The notes: generated from the sequence alone by a model not told the origin. A stretch of 10,676 nt of DNA from an uncultured Acetobacteraceae bacterium (GCA_937874445.1 CALNAL010000252.1:1-10676), one strand, 5' to 3'. Positions 1 through 5,571 are shown, counted from the stretch's first letter. Translations and numbers: made by a program.

Positions 1-66
1 ATACGGCGACCACCGAGATCTACACCTAAGCCTTCGTCGGCAGCGTCAGATGTGGATAAGAGACAG
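1..66 (+). other. Illumina P5/Nextera adapter left in the assembly
   Basis: The first 25 bases match the P5 flow-cell oligo without its first four bases. Positions 26-33 (CTAAGCCT) match a Nextera i5 index. Positions 34-47 match the Nextera read-1 primer part, and 48-66 are the 19-bp Tn5 mosaic end with one mismatch (G instead of T at 55). The order P5, index, primer, mosaic end is exactly that of a Nextera library molecule, so these bases are synthetic and genomic sequence starts at 67. The match is made from memory of the adapter sequences, but its length and order leave little doubt. Confidence 0.97.
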
Positions 67-67
67 G

Positions 68-130
68 CATGACACCACCGGGTTTGAAGCGAGTTGCCGG
101 ATAGCTTGGCAACGGCAATTCATCATTTAG
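68..130 (+). CDS. Possible C-terminal tail of a gene cut by the contig end
   Basis: One + strand frame is open from the first genomic bases to a TAG at 128-130 and would encode about 20 residues (HDTTGFEASCRIAWQ...). No start is available because the sequence begins in adapter. It could be the end of an upstream gene, but 20 codons is too short to show coding character. A second frame gives a 12-codon ATG-to-TAG reading at 69-104, which is equally uninformative. The stretch may be non-coding. Confidence 0.15.
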   Translation, partial: HDTTGFEASCRIAWQRQFII

Positions 131-270
131 CCAAGATAAAGTCCGAATGCCCTTTCGGACGCGAAGCTGAGACTTCGCACCCCGGCCCCCGATAAGACGC
201 TCGCTGAGCGCACGGGGGCCCTTGCGTTACCGGGGCCCGGCAGGCTTGGCCCAGTCGCCGGCTGGGCACT
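90..270. other. Hairpin-rich non-coding stretch upstream of dsbB
   Basis: Five stem-loops can be drawn by eye: 93-98/108-113 (6 bp), 141-147/154-160 (7 bp, loop TGCCCT), 161-166/173-178 (6 bp, loop CTGAGA, directly abutting the previous one), 184-190/214-220 (7 bp, with an inner 198-202/206-210 stem) and 249-254/262-267 (6 bp). None is followed by a T-run typical of an intrinsic terminator. It could be a structured leader of dsbB, the terminator region of a lost upstream gene, or a family of intergenic palindromes. I recognise no known RNA family. Confidence 0.4.
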
Positions 271-336
271 GAAGGTCTCCTTCCCCTGCAAACACCGCCT
301 TGTCGTTCCGCCTCGCCGGGAGTCTTATGGGCGGCC

Positions 337-831
337 ATGAGTCGCATCCCTGTTCGCATCGCCCTGGTCGGCGCTGGGCTGGCCGCCGCCTTCGCCCTGC
401 TGGCCGCGCTGGCCGTCGAGAAATTCCTCGGCATTGTCCCGTGTGCCCTCTGTCTGCTCGAGCGTTGGCCCTATCGCATCGCCATCGTGCTGGCCGTGGT
501 GGGGCTGTTGCTGCCGCGCAGGCTGGCGCGCTGGGCGCTGCCCGCCTGCGGCCTGGTGGTGTTCGCCGGGGCGCTGATCGCCGGAGTGCATGTCGGCGTG
601 GAATGGGGATTCTGGCCCAGCCCGCTGCCCGAGTGCGCCGCCCCGCAGATCACCGTCGGCACCATCGCCGAGCGCCTCGCCGCCATGCCGGCCCACCCGG
701 CCAAGCCCTGCGACGAGGCGACCTACATCATTCCGTTCCTGCCGCTTTCCACTGCCATGCTCAACCTGCTCTTCGCCCTGGTCTATGCCTGGGCGGCGGA
801 TTTCGCCTTCGAGCATCTGCGGCGGCACTGA
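337..831 (+). CDS. dsbB: Disulfide bond formation protein B
   Basis: This inner-membrane quinone reductase reoxidises periplasmic DsbA and passes electrons to ubiquinone. The 164-aa product has four hydrophobic segments (about residues 6-28, 45-60, 66-86 and 132-152). It has the first redox pair C36-x-x-C39 in the PCALCLLER context typical of the family, and a second periplasmic pair C100 and C125 separated by a 24-residue loop. Length fits the compact alphaproteobacterial type (E. coli DsbB is about 176 aa). The ATG at 337 puts the first membrane segment right after a short basic N-terminus. The Shine-Dalgarno sequence is weak (GGGAG about 14 bases upstream). The gene stands alone and faces thiE tail to tail. 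No dsbA is in the window. Confidence 0.95.
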   Translation: MSRIPVRIALVGAGLAAAFALLAALAVEKFLGIVPCALCLLERWPYRIAIVLAVVGLLLPRRLARWALPACGLVVFAGALIAGVHVGVEWGFWPSPLPECAAPQITVGTIAERLAAMPAHPAKPCDEATYIIPFLPLSTAMLNLLFALVYAWAADFAFEHLRRH

Positions 832-872
832 CCCCAGGTCTGCGCGCGCGGGACGGTTCAGCAAGGCAAGGT

Positions 873-896
873 GTTCTCCTTTCGAGAAAGGAGAAC
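873..896 (+). terminator. Perfect 10-bp stem-loop after dsbB
   Basis: Positions 873-882 (GTTCTCCTTT) pair perfectly with 887-896 (AAAGGAGAAC) around a CGAG loop, 42 bases past the dsbB stop. The position suits a transcription end for dsbB, but no T-run follows, so it is not a textbook intrinsic terminator. It may act with the second hairpin at 968-1000. Confidence 0.4.
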
Positions 897-956
897 CAGG
901 AAAGCTTCATCCGTTAAGGGCTCCGCGCCTGGGTCAGACGGGGGGCCCAACGAACA

Positions 957-1000
957 AAGTCCTTTTTGCTTCTTTTTCCGGAAGGCAAAAGAAGCCTTCC
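957..1000. terminator. Overlapping alternative hairpins between dsbB and thiE
   Basis: Two mutually exclusive stems share bases: 968-976 (GCTTCTTTT) with 987-995 (AAAAGAAGC), and 980-986 (GGAAGGC) with 994-1000 (GCCTTCC). The block lies just past the thiE stop on the minus strand and in the convergent spacer, where a bidirectional terminator is expected. Homopolymer T and A runs sit inside or before the stems rather than cleanly after them, so terminator function is inferred from position. Confidence 0.35.
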
Positions 1001-1004
1001 CTTC

Positions 1005-1670
1005 CTACCCGCCAGGAGCCGCGCTGGCCGCGTCGATCGCGGCGTTGAGGGCGCGCACGCCGGCCGCCGGGCCCTCGGGGTGGGACCACACGCCCCCCAC
1101 CACGGCCAGGAAATTGGCTCCTGCCCGCACCAGCGGCGCACAGTTTTCCGCGGTGATGCCGCCGATCGCCACGCTGGGCAATTCCATCATTTCCGACCAC
1201 CAGGAGAGGATCTCGATGTCGGCCGGCGGAGCGGCCTGCTTGGTGGCGGAGGGGAAGAAGGCTCCGAAGGCCACGTAGTCGGCCCCGGTCTCGCCGGCCT
1301 CCATGGCCAGGTGGCGACTGGCGTGGCAGGTGGCTCCCAGGGTGAGGTCGCCGAGGAGACGCCGCGCCTCGGCGAGGGGGGTGTCCTCCTCGCCGACATG
1401 CGCCCCGTCGCACCCGGTGGCCACGGCCAGATCGGGGCGGTCGTTCATCAGCACGGCCACGCCGCGCGTCTGGGCCACCGGGCGGATCGCATCGGTGGCT
1501 TGGCGCAGCGCGTCGTCGTCGAGGCCCTTCAGACGGATCTGCAGGGCCGCCACATCGCCCGCGTCGAGGGCGCGGGCGAGTGTGTCGGGAAAAGTCGCAA
1601 GATCAACCGCCGGCGGGGTGATCAGGTAGAGGCGGCATCGCTCCCCGCCAGACCGCCTCCCGCCGGCCAT
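1005..1670 (-). CDS. thiE: Thiamine-phosphate synthase
   Basis: Couples the pyrimidine (HMP-PP) and thiazole (THZ-P) halves to make thiamine phosphate in the cytoplasm. The 221-aa product has the TIM-barrel landmarks of ThiE: strand 1 at YLITPP (15-20), the phosphate/pyrimidine-binding Q44-x-R46-x-K48, N76-D77, D88 and H91 in CDGAHVG, the loop FPSATK with T143 and K144, and the glycine-rich phosphate site AIGGI (168-172). The usual HLGQ motif reads HVGE here (E94). The ATG at 1670 lies 5 bases after the aldolase stop. AAGGA at the aldolase 3' end can serve as its ribosome site, so translation is probably coupled. An open frame continues upstream through the aldolase, but only as an out-of-frame shadow. 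Confidence 0.92.
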   Translation of the reverse strand: MAGGRRSGGERCRLYLITPPAVDLATFPDTLARALDAGDVAALQIRLKGLDDDALRQATDAIRPVAQTRGVAVLMNDRPDLAVATGCDGAHVGEEDTPLAEARRLLGDLTLGATCHASRHLAMEAGETGADYVAFGAFFPSATKQAAPPADIEILSWWSEMMELPSVAIGGITAENCAPLVRAGANFLAVVGGVWSHPEGPAAGVRALNAAIDAASAAPGG

Positions 1671-1675
1671 GCGGC

Positions 1676-2590
1676 TCAGTCCTTGCCCTGGTAGATCGCG
1701 ATGATCTTGGCCATCATCGCCAGGGCCTCTTCCTTCGGACGCTGGAAGGTGTTGCGGCCGATGATCGAGCCGAAGGCGCCGCCGTCGCGCAGGCCACGGA
1801 TGGTTTCGTAGAGCTTGGCGTCGGTGGTGGTCTCGCCGCCGGAGAAGATCACGATGCGGCGACCGGCGAAGCAGCTCTGCACCACGTGCTTCACGCGCGC
1901 GGCCATGGTGGAGCGATCGATGCCCTCGTAGCTCTTCTTGGCGGCCGGCAGGCTGATGACGTCCGTCGGCGGCTTCACCTTGATGATGTGGGCACCGAGC
2001 AGGGCGGCCATGTGGGCGGCGTAGGCGCAGATGTCGAGCGCCGTCTCGGCCGGCTTGTCGAGGTTGGGCCCGCGCGGATAGCTCCACACCACCACGGCCA
2101 GACCGGCGGCCTTGGCCTCGGCGGCGAGCTCGCGCAGCTCCTCCATCTGGTCGAAGGCGTATTCGCTGCCCGGATAGATGGTGAAACCAATGGCCGCGCA
2201 GCCCAGGCGCAACGCGTCGTCCACGCCGCCGGTCACCGCCTGATCCTTGGTGACGGCCAGGCTGTTGGAGGAATTGACCTTCAGAATCAGCGGGATGGCG
2301 CCGGCATAGCTATCAGCTCCGGCTTCCAGCAGGCCGAGCGGGGCGGCGAAGGCATTGCAGCCGGCATCGACGGCGAACTGGAAGTGGTAGTGCGGATCGT
2401 AGCCAGCCGGGTTGGGGGCGAAGGAGCGGGCCGGGCCATGTTCGAAGCCCTGGTCCACCGGCAGGATCACCAGCTTGCCCGAACCGCCGAGCTTCCCCTC
2501 CATGAGGATGCGGGCCAGGTTGGTTTTTGTGCCGGGATTGTCGCTCTCGTAGAAGTCCAGGATCTTCTTGACGCGCTGTGTAATGCGCAT
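1676..2590 (-). CDS. fbaB: Class I fructose-bisphosphate aldolase (DhnA/FbaB type)
   Basis: Cleaves or forms fructose-1,6-bisphosphate by a Schiff-base mechanism in glycolysis and gluconeogenesis. The 304-aa product has the DhnA-type (beta/alpha)8 motifs: LPVDQGFEHGP (43-53) with the conserved Asp at 46, TIYPGS (137-142) with a Tyr in the proton-donor position, the probable Schiff-base lysine in GAHIIKVK (K204; K206 is the alternative), and the phosphate-binding segments FSGGETTT (249-256) and IIGRN (276-280). The start is supported by AAGGGGAA a few bases upstream of the ATG at 2590. It lies between an uncharacterised gene 49 bases upstream and thiE 5 bases downstream, so the three are probably co-transcribed. 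Residue roles come from archaeal homologues recalled from memory. Confidence 0.93.
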   Translation of the reverse strand: MRITQRVKKILDFYESDNPGTKTNLARILMEGKLGGSGKLVILPVDQGFEHGPARSFAPNPAGYDPHYHFQFAVDAGCNAFAAPLGLLEAGADSYAGAIPLILKVNSSNSLAVTKDQAVTGGVDDALRLGCAAIGFTIYPGSEYAFDQMEELRELAAEAKAAGLAVVVWSYPRGPNLDKPAETALDICAYAAHMAALLGAHIIKVKPPTDVISLPAAKKSYEGIDRSTMAARVKHVVQSCFAGRRIVIFSGGETTTDAKLYETIRGLRDGGAFGSIIGRNTFQRPKEEALAMMAKIIAIYQGKD

Positions 2591-2639
2591 TGGGGGTTCC
2601 CCTTGTGTATGGACGATATTCCGGTTCAGGTCCGAATCC

Positions 2640-3050
2640 CTACTCTAACTGGCCATGCGTGTCACGCAGCCAGGAAGCCAACCTCCTCTCCGCGCCAGGC
2701 ATGGCGAGGTCGAGCGACTCCGGGCGCAAGGCCTGGAGTTCCGCGCCCAGCGTGCGGGCGAGGGCGTCCACGGCCGGCCAGGCCGGCACCGCACGGGCGA
2801 GCACCAGCGCGCGGCAGCCCGTCCGCAGGGCCGCCAGGGCCGCTCCCGGAGAATCGCCGCAGTCGAGCAGATCCGCGAAGGAAACTCCCGGGAATTCAAC
2901 GTGGAGAAGATCGATCAGGCGGCGCCACCAGAGGGCGCCTGCCCACGCGCCGGCTCCCGGCGCGGAGAGCAGCACCACCGGAAGCCCTGGAGCCAGGGCT
3001 CGGCGTGCCTCCTCTTGGCCGTGGATCGTGACGGCGGGATGTAGCATCAT
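2640..3050 (-). CDS. Uncharacterised 136-aa protein upstream of aldolase
   Basis: I do not recognise a named family. The product begins MMLHPAVTIHG and shows the segments VVLLSAPGAGAWAG (25-38), FADLLDCGDSPGAALAALR (58-76) and RALVLARAVPA (80-90). It is about 136 residues, without signal peptide or clear membrane span, and looks like a small alternating alpha/beta domain. Similar proteins seem to sit beside aldolase genes in related bacteria, but that is recollection rather than a search. Two adjacent ATG codons (3050 and 3047) are possible starts, and neither has a good Shine-Dalgarno. An inverted repeat covers the 15 bases directly upstream. It is the first gene of the minus-strand block and probably shares a transcript with the aldolase and thiE. 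Confidence 0.75.
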   Translation of the reverse strand: MMLHPAVTIHGQEEARRALAPGLPVVLLSAPGAGAWAGALWWRRLIDLLHVEFPGVSFADLLDCGDSPGAALAALRTGCRALVLARAVPAWPAVDALARTLGAELQALRPESLDLAMPGAERRLASWLRDTHGQLE

Positions 3051-3088
3051 GCTTGACGTTCAAGCCGCTCCGGGCTTGAAACTCAAGC
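3051..3088. promoter_or_regulatory. Two copies of dyad GCTTGA-N3-TCAAGC in divergent spacer
   Basis: Positions 3051-3065 and 3074-3088 each read GCTTGA, three variable bases (CGT and AAC), then TCAAGC. The half-sites are identical in both copies and the centres are 23 bp apart, about two helical turns. The block lies between the minus-strand unknown-aldolase-thiE genes and the + strand zauP-zapA genes. Its first copy touches the start codon of the unknown gene. A tandem operator for a dimeric regulator is the simplest reading. Two small 6-bp RNA hairpins are the alternative. TTGACG at 3053 and TTGAAA at 3076 have 17-bp spacing, so a weak promoter could be embedded in the dyads. Confidence 0.5.
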
Positions 3089-3155
3089 AGTACCCATCCG
3101 GCCTGTACGAGTGCGGATATCCCCGCTCTGCAGGCCAAGCGGTCGGAGGCTCAAT

Positions 3156-3395
3156 TTGTCGGACACGGACGACCCCGCCCTTGCGGCGGCACGCCTGGAA
3201 GAGGCGCTGGACCGGATCGCCGCGCTGGCCGACGCCCTGACGGCGCGAGCCGCCGCGCCGCAGGCGGCGCCGGAGGTGACTCCGGAGCCGGCTCCGGCGG
3301 TGGAAGAGCCTGCGGTGGATGTTCAGGCGGTGGCGGAGCGGCTGGATGCGTTGATCGCGCGGCTGCGCGCCGCCCTGGCCTTGCGGCCGGCCTGA
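3156..3395 (+). CDS. Small coiled-coil protein upstream of zapA (ZauP-like)
   Basis: The 79-aa product has a helical, heptad-like N-terminal part (PALAAARLEEALDRIAAL), an Ala/Pro/Glu-rich linker and a second amphipathic helix (VQAVAERLDALIARLR). In Caulobacter the gene just upstream of zapA encodes ZauP, a coiled-coil partner that works with ZapA to focus the Z-ring; position, size and predicted shape fit that role, though sequence identity was not tested. I place the start at TTG 3156 because GGAGG at 3145-3149 lies six bases before it. An in-frame ATG at 3111 has no such site and would add 15 residues unlike the rest. The zapA TTG lies 47 bases after the stop. Confidence 0.7.
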   Translation: MSDTDDPALAAARLEEALDRIAALADALTARAAAPQAAPEVTPEPAPAVEEPAVDVQAVAERLDALIARLRAALALRPA

Positions 3396-3442
3396 GGCCG
3401 GGCCCGGGGCACGGGCGACAGGTAAGGATCAAGGAGGCGCGA

Positions 3443-3772
3443 TTGGCTCAGCTCAGCGTGAAGGTCAACGGCTACGTCTATAACGTCGGCTGCGAGGATG
3501 GCCAGGAGGAGCACCTCCAGGCGATGGCCGGCGAGGTGGATTCCCGCATCGAGAACATCAAGGCTCTCGGCGGCAACTCCGGCGAGTCGCGCCTGCTGCT
3601 GCTGGCCGCCCTGCTGCTGGCCGACGAGCTGCACGATCTGCGCCTCGAGCGGGAGGCTCTGGGCGCCGCTGGCGGTTCGCCGCGGCCTGCGGACGATGGC
3701 GCGCTGGGAAAACGCCTCGGCCGCATGGTCGGCAAGGCGGAACAGATTGCAGCCTCGCTCGAGCATCCCTAA
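3443..3772 (+). CDS. zapA: Cell division protein ZapA
   Basis: ZapA binds FtsZ in the cytoplasm and cross-links protofilaments in the Z-ring. The 109-aa product has the compact N-terminal FtsZ-binding domain (AQLSVKVNGYVYNVGCEDGQEEHL, residues about 2-25 with the typical VNG and C17 region). A long helix follows (about 27-75, with RLLLLAALLLADELHDL) that forms the dimer and tetramer coiled coil, and the C-terminal tail is shorter and Gly-rich. The start is TTG, strongly supported by AAGGAGG at 3431-3437 with five bases of spacing. The gene is flanked by the ZauP-like gene and by the 6S RNA gene, the usual alphaproteobacterial arrangement. Confidence 0.9.
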   Translation: MAQLSVKVNGYVYNVGCEDGQEEHLQAMAGEVDSRIENIKALGGNSGESRLLLLAALLLADELHDLRLEREALGAAGGSPRPADDGALGKRLGRMVGKAEQIAASLEHP

Positions 3773-3775
3773 ATA
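3747..3775 (+). promoter_or_regulatory. Candidate 6S RNA promoter at zapA 3' end
   Basis: TTGCAG (3747-3752) and TAAATA (3770-3775) are separated by 17 bp and predict a start near 3781-3782, which is where the 6S closing stem begins. Each hexamer matches only three of six consensus bases, so position is the main support. Confidence 0.35.
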
Positions 3776-3778
3776 GAG

Positions 3779-3940
3779 CGTGCGGGGCTGCCCGGTGCGT
3801 CAGGCAATTCATCCCCGGGGCCGATAAGCTTCCTCCGGGAGCTGGCTCTGTCGGGACCGTGGTCCCGGTATCCGGCGCCCACCTGCTCACGCGGGCCTAG
3901 AGAGGATGTTCAACGCCAACGGCCATGGTGGCTCCGCACA
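3779..3940 (+). ncRNA. ssrS: 6S RNA
   Basis: 6S RNA mimics an open promoter and sequesters the housekeeping sigma-70 RNA polymerase holoenzyme, mainly in stationary phase. The stretch between zapA and the cyclo-ligase gene is the canonical place for ssrS. It folds as expected: 3781-3792 pairs over 12 bp (with G-U pairs) with 3927-3938 as closing stem, an internal open region follows, and a distal hairpin pairs CGGGAC (3852-3857) with GTCCCG (3862-3867). The segments AATTCATCCCCGGGG and CACCTGCTCACGCGGG look familiar from alphaproteobacterial 6S RNAs. Length is about 160 nt. The exact ends are estimated from the stem. Its 3' strand overlaps the first codons of the next gene. Confidence 0.88.
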
Positions 3941-4530
3941 GTTCTCCCCTTCCTGCCGATCCCTTCCTCGCCGCCCGCAAGACTGCCTTGCGGGCCGAGA
4001 TGCGGGCGCGGCGGCGCGGCTGCGATCCCTCCCTGGGGGAGGGGCTGCGGCGCTTCGTGCCGGCACTCTGCCCGCCGCCCTCCGGCGCCGTGGTGGGCGG
4101 CTATTGGCCGATGCACCGCGAGATCGATTCCCGGCCGGTCCTGCGCGCCCTTTTCGAGCGGGGCCACCGGGTCGCCCTGCCGGTCACGCCGGAACGCGGC
4201 AACCCCTTGATCTTCAAGGAATGGAGCAGTGACGCCCTGCTTCATCCCGGACGTTTCGGAACCTCCGAGCCCGAGGGGGAGACGGTCACGCCCAGCTGGC
4301 TGCTGATGCCGCTGCTGGCCTTCGACCGACGCGGCGGACGGCTCGGCTATGGCGGCGGCTATTATGATCGCACCCTTTCCAGCCTCCGCGCCGGCGGAGC
4401 CGCCGGAGTCTTTGCCCTCGGCTGCGCTTACGCCTGCCAGGAGGTGGACGAGGTGCCGACCGGGGCGGACGATGCCCGGCTCGATGCCGTCGTCACGGAG
4501 GACGGACTCATCTTTTTCGGCAAAACCTGA
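3925..4530 (+). CDS. 5-formyltetrahydrofolate cyclo-ligase
   Basis: Converts 5-formyl-THF to 5,10-methenyl-THF with ATP, salvaging an inhibitory folate form; the gene is known as fau or ygfA in other bacteria. The 201-aa product has the N-terminal basic segment RKTALRAEMRARRR, with K19 and R23 in the nucleotide-binding positions, and the family signature LLAFDRRGGRLGYGGGYYDR (130-149). The C-terminal VDEVPTGADDARLDAVVTE (174-192) is also typical. Only ATG 3925 or GTG 3928 keep K19; later in-frame starts lose it. Both lie inside the 3' arm of 6S RNA, with no good Shine-Dalgarno nearby (GAGG is about 20 bases away). The stop abuts the next ATG directly. Confidence 0.92.
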   Translation: MVAPHSSPLPADPFLAARKTALRAEMRARRRGCDPSLGEGLRRFVPALCPPPSGAVVGGYWPMHREIDSRPVLRALFERGHRVALPVTPERGNPLIFKEWSSDALLHPGRFGTSEPEGETVTPSWLLMPLLAFDRRGGRLGYGGGYYDRTLSSLRAGGAAGVFALGCAYACQEVDEVPTGADDARLDAVVTEDGLIFFGKT

Positions 4531-5346
4531 ATGCGCATTCTTTTTTTCGGTGACGTGATCGGCCGTACCGGCCGCGAGGGCGTGGCTGCGGCCCTGCCCG
4601 GGCTGCGCGAGCGGCTGGGGCTCCATCTCGTCGTGGTCAACGCCGAGAATGCCTCGCACGGCTTCGGCCTCGGCCCCGACATGGCGCGCGAACTCTTCGC
4701 CGCCGGCGCCGACGTGCTCACCCTGGGCAACCACGCCTGGGATCGCCGCGAGATGCTCTCCTATATCGCCGAGACCCCGCGGGTGATCCGTCCGCTCAAT
4801 TTCCCCCCCGGCACCCCCGGCGCCGGCAGCGTTCTCGTCCGGCTGCCCGACGGGCGGCAGGCCCTGGTGCTCCAGGTGATGGGCCGGCAGTTCATGGATT
4901 CGCTGGACTGCCCCTTCCGCACCTCCGCCGTGGAACTCGCCCGCTACAAGCTCGGCGCCTCGGTGGCCGCCATCCTGGTGGATGTCCACGCCGAGGCCAC
5001 CAGCGAGAAGATGGCCTACGGGCATTCCTTCGATGGCCAGGTCAGCGTGGTGGTGGGAACCCATACCCACATCCCCACCGCCGACTGCCAGATCCTGCCC
5101 GGCGGCACCGCCTATCTGAGCGACGCCGGCATGTGCGGCGACTACGACAGCGTGATCGGCATGCAGAAGCAGGGCGCCGCCGCCCGCTTCTGGCGCAAGC
5201 TGCCCGGCGAACGCCTCAACCCCGCCGAGGGCGAGGCCACCCTCTGCGGCCTGTTCGTGGAAACCGACGATACCTCCGGCCTCGCCCTGCGCGCCGAGCC
5301 GATCCGCATCGGCGGAAGGCTGTCACAGACCCTGCCCTCGGTGTAG
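4531..5346 (+). CDS. TIGR00282-family metallophosphoesterase (YmdB-like)
   Basis: The 271-aa product is a calcineurin-like phosphoesterase of the YmdB family, which in Bacillus hydrolyses 2',3'-cyclic nucleotides; the substrate here is unknown. Metal ligands are visible in order: D8 (FFGDVIG), E39 and N40 (NAEN), N67 and H68 (LGNHAWD), H153 (DVHAE) and H178/H180 (GTHTHIPT). The length is normal for the family. ATG follows the cyclo-ligase TGA with no gap and there is no Shine-Dalgarno, so its translation probably depends on ribosomes finishing the upstream gene. The 201-bp palindromic element follows 25 bases after the stop. Confidence 0.92.
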   Translation: MRILFFGDVIGRTGREGVAAALPGLRERLGLHLVVVNAENASHGFGLGPDMARELFAAGADVLTLGNHAWDRREMLSYIAETPRVIRPLNFPPGTPGAGSVLVRLPDGRQALVLQVMGRQFMDSLDCPFRTSAVELARYKLGASVAAILVDVHAEATSEKMAYGHSFDGQVSVVVGTHTHIPTADCQILPGGTAYLSDAGMCGDYDSVIGMQKQGAAARFWRKLPGERLNPAEGEATLCGLFVETDDTSGLALRAEPIRIGGRLSQTLPSV

Positions 5347-5370
5347 AAGCGCCGCGCGCTATTGCGAGGT

Positions 5371-5571
5371 AGGAAGGCCAGGGGCTTCACCCCTGGACCC
5401 CACCAGGGGTCGAGCGACCCCTGGACCCGGCATTCTCGGGTTCTCCAAAAGGGGGCGCAACGAGGAGGTTGCGACCGTACCCTCGCGCCCCCTCTTGGAG
5501 AACCCGACAACGAATGGGTTCCAAGGGCCTCCCGGCCCTTGGCGGGTCCAGGGCGGAGCCCTGGCCTTCCT
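5371..5571. repeat. 201-bp composite palindrome with terminal inverted repeats
   Basis: The outer ends 5371-5383 (AGGAAGGCCAGGG) and 5559-5571 are exact reverse complements, as are 5391-5400 (CCCTGGACCC) and 5544-5553. Near the middle, 5437-5448 pairs with 5495-5506 over 12 bp, and 5450-5458 with 5485-5493 over 9 bp, with one mismatch between. Local hairpins fill the rest: 5378-5384/5390-5396, 5403-5411/5416-5424, 5521-5529/5534-5542 and 5548-5554/5558-5564. The ORFs across it are only palindrome artefacts. It may be a MITE- or REPIN-like mobile repeat, and may also end transcription of the phosphoesterase gene. No clear target-site duplication is visible. Confidence 0.75.

Noticed and set aside
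165..180. CTGAGA resembling part of a TPP riboswitch
   Set aside because: The rest of the THI-box core is absent, the motif lies in a small hairpin loop, and the downstream gene is dsbB rather than a thiamine gene.
1671..2087. In-frame extension of thiE into the aldolase gene, as if a fused protein
   Set aside because: The added residues are an out-of-frame reading of the aldolase gene; ThiE similarity starts only near 1670, where a good ATG lies five bases after the aldolase stop.
3111..3155. ATG 3111 as start of the ZauP-like gene
   Set aside because: No ribosome site is present before it, and the 15 extra residues are unlike the acidic coiled-coil protein; TTG 3156 has GGAGG at the right distance.
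3910..5070. 386-codon minus-strand open frame opposite the cyclo-ligase and phosphoesterase genes
   Set aside because: Same antisense artefact; both genes on the + strand carry complete family motifs.
5371..5571. CRISPR-like array from repeated CCAGGGG-type units
   Set aside because: The units are inverted pairs with short loops and irregular spacing, not direct repeats separated by unique spacers of constant length.
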